DNA of 64,000 bases from Clavibacter nebraskensis NCPPB 2581 (GCF_000355695.1 NC_020891.1:1612001-1676000); one strand, 5' to 3'; shown: positions 52,300-62,239, numbered from the stretch's first letter. Numbers and translations: made by a program. Notes: generated by a model from the letters alone, not told the origin.

Positions 52300-53541
52300 C
52301 TAGACGCTGCGGAAGGCGATGACCGCGTTGTGCCCGCCGAAGCCGAACGAGTTGCTGATCGCGAGCAGGTCGCCGTCGCCCAGCGACCGGGGCGACGTGA
52401 CCACGTCGAGCGGGATGTCGGGATCCTGCTCCGTGAGGTTGATCGTCGGGGGAGCGGTGCGCTCGGCCAGCGCCTTCACCGTGAAGACGGCCTCGATGGC
52501 GCCGGCGCCGCCGAGGAGGTGGCCCGTCGACGCCTTCGTGGCGCTCACGGGGATCCCGTGCACCGCGTCGCCGAACACGCGCTCGAGCGCCTTGTACTCG
52601 GCGATGTCGCCGACGGGCGTGCTCGTCGCGTGCACGTTGATGTGCGAGACGTCGGAGCGCGAGTAGCCCGCGCCCTCGATGCTCTGGATCATGGCGCGCG
52701 CGGCGGCCGTGCCCTCGGGGTCAGGGGCCGTGATGTGGAACGCGTCGCTCGTGACCGCGCCGCCCACCAGCTCGGCGTAGATGCGGGCGCCTCGGGCCTT
52801 CGCGTGCTCCTCGATCTCGAGGACGAGGGCGGCGCCGCCCTCGCCGAGCACGAAGCCGTCGCGCGCGATGTCGTAGGGACGCGACGCGCGCTGGGGGTCG
52901 TCGTTCCGCTTGGACAGCGCCTGCATCGCGGCGAACGACGCGATGGGGAGCGGGTGGATGGAGGCCTCGGATCCGCCGGCGACGATGATGTCGGCGCGTC
53001 CCGCCTGGAGGTGCTCGTACGCGCTAGCGATGGACTCGGTGCTGGACGCGCAGGCGGAGACGACCGTCTGGATGCCGGCGCGCGCGCCGAGGTCCATGCC
53101 GACCGCGGCCGCGGGGCCGTTGGGCATGAGCATGGGGACCGTCATGGGGAGGACCCTACGGGGGCCCTTCTCGCGGAGGGTGTCCCACGCGTCGAGGAGG
53201 GTCCACACGCCGCCGATGCCGGTCGCCCAGTCCACGGCGAAGCGCAGGGGGTCGACCTCGGGGGACCCGGCGTCGGCCCAGGCCTCGCGAGCCGCCGTGA
53301 GCGCGAACTGGCTCGATGGGTCGAGGCGCTTGGTCTCGATGCGCTGCATGACCTCGGAGGACGGCACCTTGGCCTGCCCGGCGAAGGTGACGGGGATCTC
53401 CCACTTGGCGACCCAGTCCTGCTCGAGCGTGCTGATGCCCGACTCGCCGCGCAGGAGCGCCTGCCAGGTGTCCTCGGCGGTGCCGCCGAGCGGAGACGTC
53501 GCGCCGATGCCGGTGACGACGATCTTCTTGGGGGTGGTCAT
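52300..53541 (-). CDS. fabF: 3-oxoacyl-[ACP] synthase II
   Basis: Elongating condensing enzyme of type II fatty acid synthesis. 413 aa thiolase fold. Active-site Cys in VVSACASSTESIA, first His in NVHATSTPVGD, second His with Lys in ATKASTGHLLGGAGA; C-terminal LAISNSFGFGGHNAVIAF. Last gene of the fabD-fabH-acpP-fabF operon, 79 nt after acpP, with GAGGAG upstream of the ATG. Confidence 0.96.
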   Translation of the reverse strand: MTTPKKIVVTGIGATSPLGGTAEDTWQALLRGESGISTLEQDWVAKWEIPVTFAGQAKVPSSEVMQRIETKRLDPSSQFALTAAREAWADAGSPEVDPLRFAVDWATGIGGVWTLLDAWDTLREKGPRRVLPMTVPMLMPNGPAAAVGMDLGARAGIQTVVSACASSTESIASAYEHLQAGRADIIVAGGSEASIHPLPIASFAAMQALSKRNDDPQRASRPYDIARDGFVLGEGGAALVLEIEEHAKARGARIYAELVGGAVTSDAFHITAPDPEGTAAARAMIQSIEGAGYSRSDVSHINVHATSTPVGDIAEYKALERVFGDAVHGIPVSATKASTGHLLGGAGAIEAVFTVKALAERTAPPTINLTEQDPDIPLDVVTSPRSLGDGDLLAISNSFGFGGHNAVIAFRSV

Positions 53542-53620
53542 GCGTGGCGTCTCCTCGACGTCGGGAACGGGGGAGGGAGATGGCCGGCCCCGGATGCGGG
53601 ACCGGCCATGCTCCGCGCGG

Positions 53621-53869
53621 TCAGGACTGCGCGTTGGTGATGAAGGTGACCGCGTCGCCGACGGTCTTGAGGTTCTTGACTTCCTCGTCGGGGATCTTGA
53701 CGTCGAACTTCTCCTCGGCGTTGACGACGATCGTCATCATCGAGATCGAGTCGATGTCCAGGTCGTCGGTGAACGACTTGTCCATCTCGACGGTGTCGGT
53801 GGCGATCCCGGTCTCGTCGTTGACGAGCTCGGCCAGGCCGGCCAGGACTTCTTCGGTGGACAGTGCCAT
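53621..53869 (-). CDS. acpP: Acyl carrier protein
   Basis: 82 aa, acidic four-helix carrier of growing acyl chains. The phosphopantetheine serine lies in DDLDIDSISMMTIV, with Ile in place of the usual Leu after Ser. GGAGATAC upstream of the ATG. Between fabH and fabF, the standard actinobacterial order. Confidence 0.95.
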   Translation of the reverse strand: MALSTEEVLAGLAELVNDETGIATDTVEMDKSFTDDLDIDSISMMTIVVNAEEKFDVKIPDEEVKNLKTVGDAVTFITNAQS

Positions 53870-53922
53870 GTGTATCTCCTCGTGGTTCGTGATGACCGGA
53901 ACAGCTTATGGGGCGGTGGGGC

Positions 53923-54936
53923 TCAGGGCAGGACGACGACCTGCGCGCCGAAGACGAGACCGGCGCCGAACCCGATCTGCAGGGCGAGGCCGCCGGACAG
54001 CGACGGGTCCTCCTGGAGCAGACGGTGGGTGGCGAGCGGGATCGACGCCGCGGACGTGTTGCCCGTGGTGGCGATGTCGCGCGCGATGGCGACGGACTCG
54101 GGGAGGCCGAGCTGCTTCGCGAACTCGTCGACGATGCGCATGTTGGCCTGGTGCGGGATGAAGGCGGCGAGCTGCTCGGGCGCGACACCCGCGCGGTCGA
54201 GGGCCTCCTTGGCGACCTTGACCATCTCCCACACCGCCCAGCGGAAGACCTTCTGGCCGTCCTGGCGGAGCGTCGGCCACGCGGATCCGTCGCGCATGCT
54301 CTTCAGGGTGCCGGTCATGCCGACCGCGTCCCAGTTCGAGCCGTCGGATCCCCACACCGTGGGCGAGATGCCGGGGGTGTCGCTCGGGCCGACGATCGCG
54401 GCGCCGGCACCGTCGCCGAGGAGGAACGAGATGGAGCGATCGGTCGGGTCGACGATGTCGGAGAGCTTCTCGGCGCCCACCACGAGGACGTACTCCGCGA
54501 GGCCGGACCGGATGAAGGAGTCGGCCTGCGCGATGCCGTACGTGTACCCGGCGCACGCGGCCGAGATGTCGTAGGCGGGCGCCGGGTTGGCGCCGATGCG
54601 GTCGGCGAGGAGCGCGGCCATCGAGGGCGTCTGCACGGTATTGCTCACGGTCGAGACCAGGACGATGCCGATCTGCTCGGGCCGGATGCCCGCCTTCGCG
54701 ATGGCCTCGAGCGATGCGGTGGTCGCGAGGTCGACCGCGTCGACGTCGGCGCCCGCGCGCTTGCGCGTGATGATGCCGGTGCGCTGGCGGATCCACTCGT
54801 CGGAGGAGTCGATCGGGCCGACGAGGTCGTCGTTCGGCACGTCGAGCTCGCCGCGGGCGGCGCCGAGGCCCCAGATGCGGGTGAAGCGCTCGACCACGGG
54901 TGCGGTCTGGATGGTGGGGCGGGGCTGGTCGGTCAT
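53923..54936 (-). CDS. fabH: 3-oxoacyl-[ACP] synthase III
   Basis: Initiates fatty acid synthesis by condensing acyl-CoA with malonyl-ACP; in actinobacteria it takes branched starters. 337 aa. Catalytic Cys in ISAACAGYTYGIAQAD, His in FIPHQANMRIVDE, Asn in DIATTGNTSAASIPLA. Begins with a short polar extension before ITRIWGLGAARGELDVPNDD. 30 nt after fabD. Confidence 0.95.
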   Translation of the reverse strand: MTDQPRPTIQTAPVVERFTRIWGLGAARGELDVPNDDLVGPIDSSDEWIRQRTGIITRKRAGADVDAVDLATTASLEAIAKAGIRPEQIGIVLVSTVSNTVQTPSMAALLADRIGANPAPAYDISAACAGYTYGIAQADSFIRSGLAEYVLVVGAEKLSDIVDPTDRSISFLLGDGAGAAIVGPSDTPGISPTVWGSDGSNWDAVGMTGTLKSMRDGSAWPTLRQDGQKVFRWAVWEMVKVAKEALDRAGVAPEQLAAFIPHQANMRIVDEFAKQLGLPESVAIARDIATTGNTSAASIPLATHRLLQEDPSLSGGLALQIGFGAGLVFGAQVVVLP

Positions 54937-54966
54937 GGGTGCCTGTTCGATGTCGGTGAGGCGGGA

Positions 54967-55887
54967 TCAGGCGTGCGCGTCGAGCATGTCGATCGCCGCC
55001 GGGAGGTCGTCGGGTGTGGAGAGCGCGAGCGTCGGGAGGCCCTTGAGGCCGCGCTTGGCGAGGCCGGTGAGCGCGCCAGCTGGGGCGACCTCGATGAGGC
55101 CGGTGACGCCCGCGGCGGCGAAGGCGTCCATGCAGAGGTCCCAGCGCACCGGGCTCGCGACCTGGCCGACGATGAGGTCGAGGTACGCGGCGCCGGAGTC
55201 GACGCGGCTGCCGTCCCGGTTGGTCCAGACCGGGAAGCGGGGGTCGCGGGGCGCGAGCGGCGCGACCGCGGCGCGCAGGGCGGCGACCGCGGGAGCCATG
55301 TGGTGCGTGTGGAAGGCGCCGGCGACCTGGAGCGGGATGACGCGCGTGCCGCGGAGGGGCTCGGCCTGGAGCGCCGCGAGGGCGTCGGGGGCGCCGGCGA
55401 CGACGATCTGGCCGCCGCCGTTGAAGTTGGCGGGCTCGAGACCGAGCTCGGCGAGGCGCGCGAGGACGGCGTCCTGGTCGCCGCCGACGACCGCGCTCAT
55501 GCCGGTGCGGGTGATCGCGGCCGCCTCGGCCATCGCGTCGCCGCGGGTGCGCACGACGCGCATCGCCTCGTCGTCCGTGAGGATGCCGGCGCCCGCCGCC
55601 GCGGTGATCTCGCCCACCGAGTGGCCCGCGATGCCGGCGACGTACGCGTCACGGCCGTCGGCGAGGAGCGCGTGCAGGGCGACGATGCCCGCCGCCACGA
55701 TGAGGGGCTGCGCGACGGCGGTGTCACGGATGGTGTCGGCGTCGGACGTGGTGCCGTGGGTGACGAGGTCGAGTCCCGCTGCGTCGCCCAGCTCGCCCAG
55801 GCGTCGCGCGTGCTCGGGGTGCTCGATCCAGGGGGAGAGGAAGCCGGGCTTCTGGGAGCCCTGACCCGGGCAGACGACGATGATCAT
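54967..55887 (-). CDS. fabD: Malonyl-CoA:ACP transacylase
   Basis: Loads malonate on ACP. 306 aa. N-terminal VVCPGQGSQKPGFL, nucleophile Ser in AGHSVGEITAA, substrate Arg in RTRGDAMAEAA, catalytic His in GAFHTHHMAPAV. First gene of the fab set, after the FasR-like regulator. GGGAGG is 8 nt before the ATG; a three-codon ATG GAC GGA frame between them stops on the fabD start (ATGA) and may be accidental. Confidence 0.95.
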   Translation of the reverse strand: MIIVVCPGQGSQKPGFLSPWIEHPEHARRLGELGDAAGLDLVTHGTTSDADTIRDTAVAQPLIVAAGIVALHALLADGRDAYVAGIAGHSVGEITAAAGAGILTDDEAMRVVRTRGDAMAEAAAITRTGMSAVVGGDQDAVLARLAELGLEPANFNGGGQIVVAGAPDALAALQAEPLRGTRVIPLQVAGAFHTHHMAPAVAALRAAVAPLAPRDPRFPVWTNRDGSRVDSGAAYLDLIVGQVASPVRWDLCMDAFAAAGVTGLIEVAPAGALTGLAKRGLKGLPTLALSTPDDLPAAIDMLDAHA

Positions 55888-55981
55888 CCGTCCATCCTCC
55901 CGCCCGCCGGGAGGCGCGTCGGAGTCGACGTCCTACAGAGGATCCGCCAGGACATTGTGAAGATGCCACGACGCGGGCGGG
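55888..55981 (-). promoter_or_regulatory. fabD upstream region, likely FasR-controlled promoter
   Basis: 94 bp between the regulator and fabD. On the minus strand TTCACAATG and TGTAGGAC are possible -35 and -10 elements. In Streptomyces FasR activates the fab operon from this same gap. I cannot define the binding site by eye. Confidence 0.35.
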
Positions 55982-57256
55982 TCACCGTGCGGCCTGGCGC
56001 TTCGGCCGGGCGCGACCGGACCCCTGCTGCTGGGGGACCGTTGTGCCGGCCTCCGCGATGCTGCCGATGATGAGCGCGGCCTGGAGGATGAGCGCCTCGC
56101 GGGCGCCCGTCGCGTCCCAGCCGATGACGTCGGAGACGCGCTTCAGCCGGTAGCGCACCGTGTTGGGGTGCACGAACAGCTCCCGCGCCGTCGCCTCGAG
56201 CGAGCGGCCGGTGTCGAGGTAGCACCACAGCGTCGCGAGCAGCTCGGTCGAGTGCGCCTGGAGCGGCTTGTAGATGCGGTTGATGAGGGTGGACCGGGCG
56301 AGCGGGTCACCGGCGAGGGCGCGCTCCGGCAGCAGGTCGTCGGCGAGCGTGGGGCGCGGCGCGTTCCGCCACGACCGGGCGACGGCGAAGCCGGCGAGGG
56401 CCGCCCGCGCGCTCCGCGACGCCTCCACCAGGCTCGGCACCTCGTGGCCGAGGACGAGGTGGCCCGCCCCGAACCCGGGTTCGAGCTGCGTCGCGATCTC
56501 GAGGAAGGACACGGGAGGCGTCTCCGTCGCCGCGTCCGCCGGATCGACGACGGCGGGGGACGCGCGACCGATGACGAGGACCAGGCGGCTGCCCTGGACG
56601 CCGATGAGCACGTCGGCCTCGAGGTGCCGCGCCGTGCGGCGTAGCTGGTCGACGTCGAGCACCGCCGGCGCCGTGCCGACGAGCACGGAGACCTCGCCGT
56701 GCCCATGCCAGCCGAGCGCGGCGATCCGCGACGGCAGCTCGTCGTCGTACTCGCCCGACAGGATGCTGTCGACGACGAGCGCCTCGAGCCGCGCGTCCCA
56801 GAGCCCCCGGGCCTCCGCCGCACGCGCGTAGACGTCCGCGGCGGCGAATGCGATCTCCCGCGAGTACAGCAGGATCGCGTCGCGCACCGTGCGGTGCCGG
56901 TCGCGGACCCGGTCCTCGACGACCTCCACCGTGACCCGGATGAGCTGCAGCGTCTGCTGCAGGCTCACCGAGCGGAGGAGCTCGCGGGGGGCCGCGCCGA
57001 ACACGTCGGCCGCGATCCACGGCGTGGAGTCGGGGTCGTCGTACCAGTGGATGAAGGAGGTGATGCCAGCCTGCGCGACCAGCCCGACGGCGGAGCGCCG
57101 CCCGGGCGGCATCTCGCCGTACCAGGGCAGCGTGTCCTCCAGCCGCTTGAGCGTCGCGCTCGCGAGCTCACCCGACAGGGACCGGAGCCACGTCAGCGTC
57201 TCCGCCTTCGTCTCCCCGGTCTCCACGTCGGTGTCGTGCCGGTCGCTCGGTGTCAC
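55982..57256 (-). CDS. fasR: PucR/CdaR-type regulator of fatty acid synthesis
   Basis: 424 aa. N-terminal helical sensor-like region, a GGDEF-like CdaR middle domain, and a C-terminal PucR helix-turn-helix: TARELFVHPNTVRYRLKRVS. Position directly upstream of fabD and downstream of aceE matches FasR of Streptomyces and Rv2242 of Mycobacterium tuberculosis, which activate fatty acid genes and in mycobacteria sense acyl-CoA. Role inferred from that synteny. GTG start 13 nt after the aceE stop, so readthrough from aceE is likely. Confidence 0.88.
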   Translation of the reverse strand: MTPSDRHDTDVETGETKAETLTWLRSLSGELASATLKRLEDTLPWYGEMPPGRRSAVGLVAQAGITSFIHWYDDPDSTPWIAADVFGAAPRELLRSVSLQQTLQLIRVTVEVVEDRVRDRHRTVRDAILLYSREIAFAAADVYARAAEARGLWDARLEALVVDSILSGEYDDELPSRIAALGWHGHGEVSVLVGTAPAVLDVDQLRRTARHLEADVLIGVQGSRLVLVIGRASPAVVDPADAATETPPVSFLEIATQLEPGFGAGHLVLGHEVPSLVEASRSARAALAGFAVARSWRNAPRPTLADDLLPERALAGDPLARSTLINRIYKPLQAHSTELLATLWCYLDTGRSLEATARELFVHPNTVRYRLKRVSDVIGWDATGAREALILQAALIIGSIAEAGTTVPQQQGSGRARPKRQAAR

Positions 57257-57269
57257 AGGTCGGCGCAGC

Positions 57270-59996
57270 TCACGCCTCGCCGCCCGCCGATCCGGTCGTA
57301 CCGGCGTTCACGTCGAGCAGGCGGTACTTGTCGATCGCCCACTTCGGCGCATCCTGGTCGACCTTGCCCTGCGTGACCAGGCGCTGCAACGTCTTCACGA
57401 CCATCGACGGACCGTCGATCGCGAAGAAGCGGCGGGCCGCCGGACGCGTGTCCGAGAAGCCGAAGCCGTCGGCGCCGAGCGTCGAGTAGTCGCCGGGGAC
57501 GAACTGCCGGATCTGGTCGGGCACCGCGTGCGAGAAATCGGTGACCGCGACGAACGGGCCCTCGGCGTGGCGCAGCTTCTCCTCCAGGTACGGGACCCGG
57601 GTCTCGGAGTGCGGGTGCAGCATGTTGTGCTCCTCCGCGGCCAGGCCGTCGCGGCGCAGCTCGCCCCACGACGTGACCGACCAGACGTCGGCGGAGACGC
57701 CCCAGTCGTCGGCGAGCAGCTGCTGCGCCTCCAGGGCCCACGGGACCGCGACGCCGGACGCCATGAGCTGGGCCTTCGGTCCGTCGATCCAGCCGTCCTT
57801 GAGCTTGTAGACACCGCGGACGATGCCGTCCACGTCCACACCCTCGGGCTCGCTCGGGTGGATGATCGGCTCGTTGTAGACCGTCAGGTAGTACATGACG
57901 TTCGGGTCCTCGTGCTCCCCGCCGTACATGCGCTCGAGGCCGGACCGCACGATGTGGCCGATCTCGTAGGCGTACGCCGGGTCGTAGGACACGATCGCCG
58001 GGTTCGTCTGCGAGAGGACCAGCGAGTGCCCGTCGGCGTGCTGGAGGCCCTCTCCCGTAAGGGTGGTGCGTCCGGCCGTCGCGCCGATGAGGAAGCCGCG
58101 CGCCATCTGGTCGCCCGCCGCCCAGATCGCGTCGCCCGTGCGCTGGAACCCGAACATCGAGTAGAAGACGTAGATCGGGATGAGGGGCTCGCCCTGCGTC
58201 GAGTAGGTGGTGCCGAGGTTGGTGAACGCCGCCAGGGCGCCCGCCTCGTTGATGCCCACGTGCACGATCTGGCCCTGCGGGCTCTCCTTGTAGGAGAGCA
58301 GCAGCTCGCGGTCGACGGACGTGTAGTGCTGGCCGTTCGGGTTGTAGATCTTCGCCGTCGGGAAGAAGGCGTCGATGCCGAACGTGCGGGCCTCGTCCGG
58401 GATGATCGGGACGACGCGGTTGCCGAAGTCCTTCGAGCGGATGAGGTCCTTCAGCAGCCGCACGAACGCCATGGTGGTGGCGATCTCCTGCGTGCCGGAT
58501 CCCTTCTTGGAGATGCGGTACGCGGAGTCGTCCGGGAGCGTGATCGCGGTGTGCGACGTGCGCCGCTCGGGGGAGTACCCGCCGAGGGCGCGGCGGCGCT
58601 CCTGCATGTACTGGATGGCCTCGTCGTCCTGGCCGGGGTGGTAGTACGGCGGCAGGTACGGGTCCGCCTCGAGCTGGGCGTCCGTGATCGGCACGCGCAT
58701 CTCGTCGCGGAACTGCTTGAGGTTGTCCAGCGTGAGCTTCTTCATCTGGTGGGTCGCGTTGCGGCCCTCGAAGCTCGGGCCGAGGCCGTAGCCCTTGACG
58801 GTCTTCGCGAGGATCACCGTGGGCTGGCCCGTGTGCTCGCTCGCCGCCTTGAAGGCCGCGTACACCTTGCGGTAGTCGTGGCCGCCGCGCTTGAGGTTCC
58901 AGATCTGGTCGTCGGTGTAGCCCTCGACGAGCTTCGCGGTGCGCTCGTCGCGCCCGAAGAAGTTCTCGCGGATGTAGGCGCCGCTCTCGGCCTTGTAAGT
59001 CTGGTAATCGCCGTCGGGCGTGCGGTTCATGAGGTCGAGGAGCGCGCCCTCGGTGTCGCGGGCGAGCAGGTCGTCCCACTCGCGGCCCCAGACGACCTTG
59101 ATGACGTTCCAGCCGGCTCCGCGGAAGAAGCTCTCGAGCTCCTGGATGATCTTGCCGTTGCCGCGGACGGGTCCGTCGAGGCGCTGCAGGTTGCAGTTGA
59201 TGACGAAGTTGAGGTTGTCGAGCTTCTCGTTCGCCGCCACCTGGAGCTGGCCGCGGCTCTCGACCTCGTCCATCTCGCCGTCGCCTAGGAACGCCCAGAC
59301 CTGCTGGTCGGACGCGTCCTTGATGCCGCGGTTGGTGAGGTACTTGTTCGCCTGCGCCTGGTAGATCGCGTTGATCGGGCCGAGGCCCATCGACACGGTC
59401 GGGAACTGCCAGAACTCTGGCATGAGGCGCGGGTGCGGGTACGAGGAGAGGCCGCCGCCGGCGTGGCTCTTCTCCTGGCGGAAGCCGTCGAGCTGGTGCT
59501 CGCTCAGGCGTCCCTCGAGGAACGCGCGCGCGTAGGTGCCGGGGGAGGCGTGGCCCTGCACGAAGACCTGGTCGCCGCCGCCCGGGTGGTCCTGGCCGCG
59601 GAAGAAGTGGTTGTAGCCGACCTCGTAGAGCGCGGCCGAGGAGGCATACGTGGCGATGTGCCCGCCGACCGCGATGCCGGGGCGCTGGGCGCGGTGCACC
59701 GTGACGGCCGCGTTCCAGCGGATCCACGCGCGGTAGCGGCGCTCGAGGTCCTCGTCACCGGGGAAGTCGGGCTCGTTCTCCGGGGCGATGGTGTTGATGT
59801 AGTCCGTGGTCGGGACCATCGGCACGCCGAGGTGCAGCTCCTTCGAGCGCTTGAGGAGGCTGAGCATGACGTCGCGCGCGCGACCCCGGCCCTGCGTCTC
59901 CACGAGCCCGTCGAGCGACTCGTTCCATTCGGCGGTCTCTTCCGGATCCTGGTCGGTGTGGTTCACCGAGTACGGATCCTGGTCGTTGACAGTCAC
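57270..59996 (-). CDS. aceE: Pyruvate dehydrogenase E1 component, homodimeric type
   Basis: Thiamine diphosphate enzyme that decarboxylates pyruvate and passes acetyl to E2. 908 aa, the usual length. The TPP/Mg motif begins at [17 protein letters not shown] and closes with [17 protein letters not shown]. Also visible: [20 protein letters not shown] and the active-site His stretch in [17 protein letters not shown]. The GTG ([11 protein letters not shown]) is chosen for AGGAAGAGG upstream; an ATG 10 codons earlier is possible. It makes acetyl-CoA right upstream of the genes that use it. Confidence 0.95.
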   Translation of the reverse strand: MTVNDQDPYSVNHTDQDPEETAEWNESLDGLVETQGRGRARDVMLSLLKRSKELHLGVPMVPTTDYINTIAPENEPDFPGDEDLERRYRAWIRWNAAVTVHRAQRPGIAVGGHIATYASSAALYEVGYNHFFRGQDHPGGGDQVFVQGHASPGTYARAFLEGRLSEHQLDGFRQEKSHAGGGLSSYPHPRLMPEFWQFPTVSMGLGPINAIYQAQANKYLTNRGIKDASDQQVWAFLGDGEMDEVESRGQLQVAANEKLDNLNFVINCNLQRLDGPVRGNGKIIQELESFFRGAGWNVIKVVWGREWDDLLARDTEGALLDLMNRTPDGDYQTYKAESGAYIRENFFGRDERTAKLVEGYTDDQIWNLKRGGHDYRKVYAAFKAASEHTGQPTVILAKTVKGYGLGPSFEGRNATHQMKKLTLDNLKQFRDEMRVPITDAQLEADPYLPPYYHPGQDDEAIQYMQERRRALGGYSPERRTSHTAITLPDDSAYRISKKGSGTQEIATTMAFVRLLKDLIRSKDFGNRVVPIIPDEARTFGIDAFFPTAKIYNPNGQHYTSVDRELLLSYKESPQGQIVHVGINEAGALAAFTNLGTTYSTQGEPLIPIYVFYSMFGFQRTGDAIWAAGDQMARGFLIGATAGRTTLTGEGLQHADGHSLVLSQTNPAIVSYDPAYAYEIGHIVRSGLERMYGGEHEDPNVMYYLTVYNEPIIHPSEPEGVDVDGIVRGVYKLKDGWIDGPKAQLMASGVAVPWALEAQQLLADDWGVSADVWSVTSWGELRRDGLAAEEHNMLHPHSETRVPYLEEKLRHAEGPFVAVTDFSHAVPDQIRQFVPGDYSTLGADGFGFSDTRPAARRFFAIDGPSMVVKTLQRLVTQGKVDQDAPKWAIDKYRLLDVNAGTTGSAGGEA

Positions 59997-60081
59997 CCTC
60001 GACCTCTTCCTGTGGTGTGCAGACATCGTCTTCGGTGCCACGGGGCTCGAAGGGTGCGAGACCGCGCGTACGCCGACGCCC

Positions 60082-60087
60082 AGCCTA
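60082..60087 (-). promoter_or_regulatory. -10 box TAGGCT of aceE operon
   Basis: TAGGCT on the minus strand, 85 nt before the aceE GTG; leader of about 80 nt. Confidence 0.45.
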
Positions 60088-60178
60088 CCCATGCCGACCG
60101 ACGCTCCCCGACGACGTGCGGCGCGCGCCGCGGGAGGGCGCCCGCGGCCCCGGAGCTGGACATCGCGGATCCCCGGCG

Positions 60179-60184
60179 TAAGCT
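60179..60184 (+). promoter_or_regulatory. -10 box TAAGCT of peroxiredoxin gene
   Basis: TAAGCT predicts a start near 60191 and a leader of ~47 nt with GGAAGG before the ATG. Confidence 0.45.
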
Positions 60185-60237
60185 CGACCCTCGTGCCAGA
60201 CAGGGGACATCTGCCGGCACGGAAGGATCCGCACCCC

Positions 60238-60711
60238 ATGGCCCTGGCCAACGACACACAGGCTCCCGACTTCGAGCTCGCCAACCAGTTCGGCGAGCGC
60301 GTCCGGTTGAGCGAGTACCGCGGACACCGCGCGGTCGCCCTCGTCTTCTTCCCCCTCGCCTTCTCCGGCACCTGCACGGGCGAGATGTGCCAGCTCGAGG
60401 AGAACCTCGGCCTCTTCGCCGACAGCCGCGTGGAGCTCATCGGCATCAGCGTCGACAGCAAGCACACGTTGCGCGCGTGGGCGCAGCAGCAGGGCATCGA
60501 CTTCCAGCTCCTCGCCGACTTCTGGCCCCACGGCCAGGTCGCCAAGGAGTACGGGGTGTTCCTCGAGGAGAAGGGCTTCGCGAACCGCGCGACCTTCCTC
60601 ATCGACACGCGCGGCATCATCCGCGGCAGCTTCATCACGGCACCCAGCGAGGCGCGCGAGCTCGAGGCGTACCGCACCGCGATCCGCGACCTGGCTCTCG
60701 TCCCGGCCTGA
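60238..60711 (+). CDS. ahpE: AhpE-like peroxiredoxin
   Basis: 157 aa thiol peroxidase reducing hydrogen peroxide and peroxynitrite. Peroxidatic Cys46 in [20 protein letters not shown], with the P-x3-S-x2-C active-site pattern, and [15 protein letters not shown] and [15 protein letters not shown] as usual. A second Cys, C51, lies close by, as in the AhpE group. In Mycobacterium tuberculosis ahpE is likewise near and divergent from aceE, which supports the subgroup. Divergent promoters lie in the 241-bp gap. Confidence 0.88.
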   Translation: MALANDTQAPDFELANQFGERVRLSEYRGHRAVALVFFPLAFSGTCTGEMCQLEENLGLFADSRVELIGISVDSKHTLRAWAQQQGIDFQLLADFWPHGQVAKEYGVFLEEKGFANRATFLIDTRGIIRGSFITAPSEARELEAYRTAIRDLALVPA

Positions 60712-60729
60712 TCGGTCTCCCGCGACCCC

Positions 60730-61419
60730 TCAGCTGAGGATGTTGACGGCGCGGGCGATGACCAGCGCGAGGATCACGAACCCGGCGAACGCCTCGAGCG
60801 CCATGAGCGCCTTGGCGCGGTGGGAGAGCGGCATGACGTCGGTGGGGCTGTAGGCCATCGAGTTCGTGAGCGAGAAGTACGCGTAGTCGACGAAGCCCGG
60901 CACCCAGTCCGCGTGCTCCGACGAGCGTCGGGCCACCTCCGACACGGCGCCGGCATCCTCGTCCTGGGGGAAGCGGAAGTCGGCGGGTGCGAGGGCCGCA
61001 CGGGCGTGGATCCGACGCGCCACCGGACCGCCGCGGTCCAGCTCCCAGAAGACGAGCGCGAAGGCCAGCACGTTGGTCCCCCAGACCTGCAGGGCCGTGA
61101 GCAGCAGCTCGGGTCCCGCCTCGGAGGCGTCGACCAGCGCGATCACCAGGACCACGAGGCTCACCTGGTTGGCGACCACGAGGAGGCTCCCGAGCGCGAG
61201 GCCGAGCCCGCGGGACCAGGGAGTCTCCCGCACGAAGCGGCGGGGATTCAGCGCGACCAGCGGCACGAGCAGGGCGACGGCGATCGCCACGACCGCGACG
61301 CGGACGCCGGACGGGACGGCGGTGGGCGCGATCCCGTAGAGGGCGACGGCGACGAGGAGGCCGACGGCGGCGGGCCAGCGCGGCTCGGCGACCGTCCGGC
61401 GGGAGGGGTGGATGGGCAC
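60730..61419 (-). CDS. DUF1345 membrane protein
   Basis: 229 aa with about six hydrophobic segments. The C-terminal part [20 protein letters not shown], followed by a helix, is the family's conserved region and looks like a pore-loop before the last helix, as in small ion channels; function not known. GTG start 7 nt after a TAGTCT box, hence probably leaderless. Convergent with the peroxiredoxin gene. Confidence 0.82.
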   Translation of the reverse strand: MPIHPSRRTVAEPRWPAAVGLLVAVALYGIAPTAVPSGVRVAVVAIAVALLVPLVALNPRRFVRETPWSRGLGLALGSLLVVANQVSLVVLVIALVDASEAGPELLLTALQVWGTNVLAFALVFWELDRGGPVARRIHARAALAPADFRFPQDEDAGAVSEVARRSSEHADWVPGFVDYAYFSLTNSMAYSPTDVMPLSHRAKALMALEAFAGFVILALVIARAVNILS

Positions 61420-61426
61420 GGGGGAG

Positions 61427-61432
61427 AGACTA
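61427..61432 (-). promoter_or_regulatory. -10 box TAGTCT, leaderless DUF1345 gene
   Basis: On the minus strand TAGTCT ends 7 nt before the GTG; the interval is a run of pyrimidines, so no Shine-Dalgarno is possible. Confidence 0.55.
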
Positions 61433-61475
61433 CGGCTTGCGCCCGCGGGGCGGCCGGGGCCCCGACGCGGTCGGC

Positions 61476-61481
61476 TAGCAT
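61476..61481 (+). promoter_or_regulatory. -10 box TAGCAT of tRNA-Val
   Basis: TAGCAT 28 nt upstream of the tRNA 5' end. Confidence 0.45.
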
Positions 61482-61509
61482 GGCCGGGCGCCCGGCGGAC
61501 GGGCGTCGC

Positions 61510-61582
61510 GGGCCTTTAGCTCAGTTGGTAGAGCGCCACGTTTACACCGTGGATGTCGTCGGTTCGAGCCCGGCAGGGCCCA
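61510..61582 (+). tRNA. tRNA-Val (TAC)
   Basis: 73 nt cloverleaf. Acceptor arms GGGCCTT and AGGGCCC, D arm GCTC...GAGC, anticodon loop TTTACAC with TAC at 61543-61545, T loop GGTTCGAGCC, discriminator A. No encoded CCA. Confidence 0.96.
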
Positions 61583-61623
61583 CCCGCGCCGCACCGTCGT
61601 CCGCGTGAGACATGCGCACCGGA

Positions 61624-62211
61624 TCAGGCGAGGGTCCCCAGGCCCCGCACGAGCAGGTCCACCCCGAAGGCGAAGTCCCGGGCCGGATCCGTGTCGTCCG
61701 CGTCCTCGGGCAGCAACCCGAGCCGGGCGAGCTGGGCGCGCTGCTGCTCGTGCGCCACGTGGCCGAGCACGAAGTGCAGGACCGCCGACGCCGCCCGGGC
61801 GCAGTCGGCCCCGCCGAACCCGCCGATGGCGACGGCCGCGGACAGCGCGTCACGCGCCGCCGTCGCGCCGAGCCCCATCGCCGTGGTGCTGGCGACGACC
61901 TCGGCGCCGTCGCGATGGGCGAGGAGCGCCGAGCGGAGCCCCGTCGCGGCGCGGCGGACCCGCTCGCGCCAGTCGTCGCGCGGCCCGTCCGTCGTGGCGG
62001 TCGCCGCCTCGGCGACGATGCGGTCGGCCAGCTCCGCGAGGAGGCTCTGCTTGTCCGGGAAGTGCCAGTAGAGGGCGCTCGGCTGGACGTCGAGCGCGGC
62101 CCCGAGGCGGCGCATCGTGAAGTCCGGGAGGCCGTGCTCGTCGAGGATCCGCAGGGCCGTGCGGGCCACGTCGTCACGGCTGTGCCGCCCCGCCGCCTGC
62201 GCCCGTGCCAT
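61624..62211 (-). CDS. TetR-family repressor, BioQ-like
   Basis: 195 aa. N-terminal TetR helix-turn-helix with DFTMRRLGAALDVQPSALYW followed by HFPDKQSLL; the C-terminal domain resembles the TetR-C group (ATTAMGLGATAARDALSAAV). Divergent from bioYMN, with two palindromes TGAACGCCGTTCA and TGAACGTCGTTCA between them. Corynebacterial and mycobacterial BioQ bind TGAAC-N3-GTTxx sites and repress biotin genes, so I assign the same role by context. The leaderless start and the operators overlap, which implies autorepression. Confidence 0.82.
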   Translation of the reverse strand: MARAQAAGRHSRDDVARTALRILDEHGLPDFTMRRLGAALDVQPSALYWHFPDKQSLLAELADRIVAEAATATTDGPRDDWRERVRRAATGLRSALLAHRDGAEVVASTTAMGLGATAARDALSAAVAIGGFGGADCARAASAVLHFVLGHVAHEQQRAQLARLGLLPEDADDTDPARDFAFGVDLLVRGLGTLA

Positions 62212-62217
62212 GCCGCC

Positions 62218-62223
62218 ACTATA
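62218..62223 (-). promoter_or_regulatory. -10 box TATAGT, leaderless repressor gene
   Basis: TATAGT on the minus strand ends 6 nt before the repressor ATG and touches the first operator. Confidence 0.6.
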
Positions 62224-62224
62224 G

Positions 62225-62237
62225 TGAACGCCGTTCA
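62225..62237. promoter_or_regulatory. Operator 1, 13-bp palindrome
   Basis: TGAACGCCGTTCA, a palindrome apart from its central base, matching TGAAC-N3-GTTCA, next to the repressor -10 box. Confidence 0.75.
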
Positions 62238-62239
62238 GG

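Noticed and set aside
55888-55895. Three-codon ORF (ATG GAC GGA TGA) ahead of fabD
   Set aside because: Too short to separate from chance. The GGGAGG is at a good distance for the fabD ATG itself.
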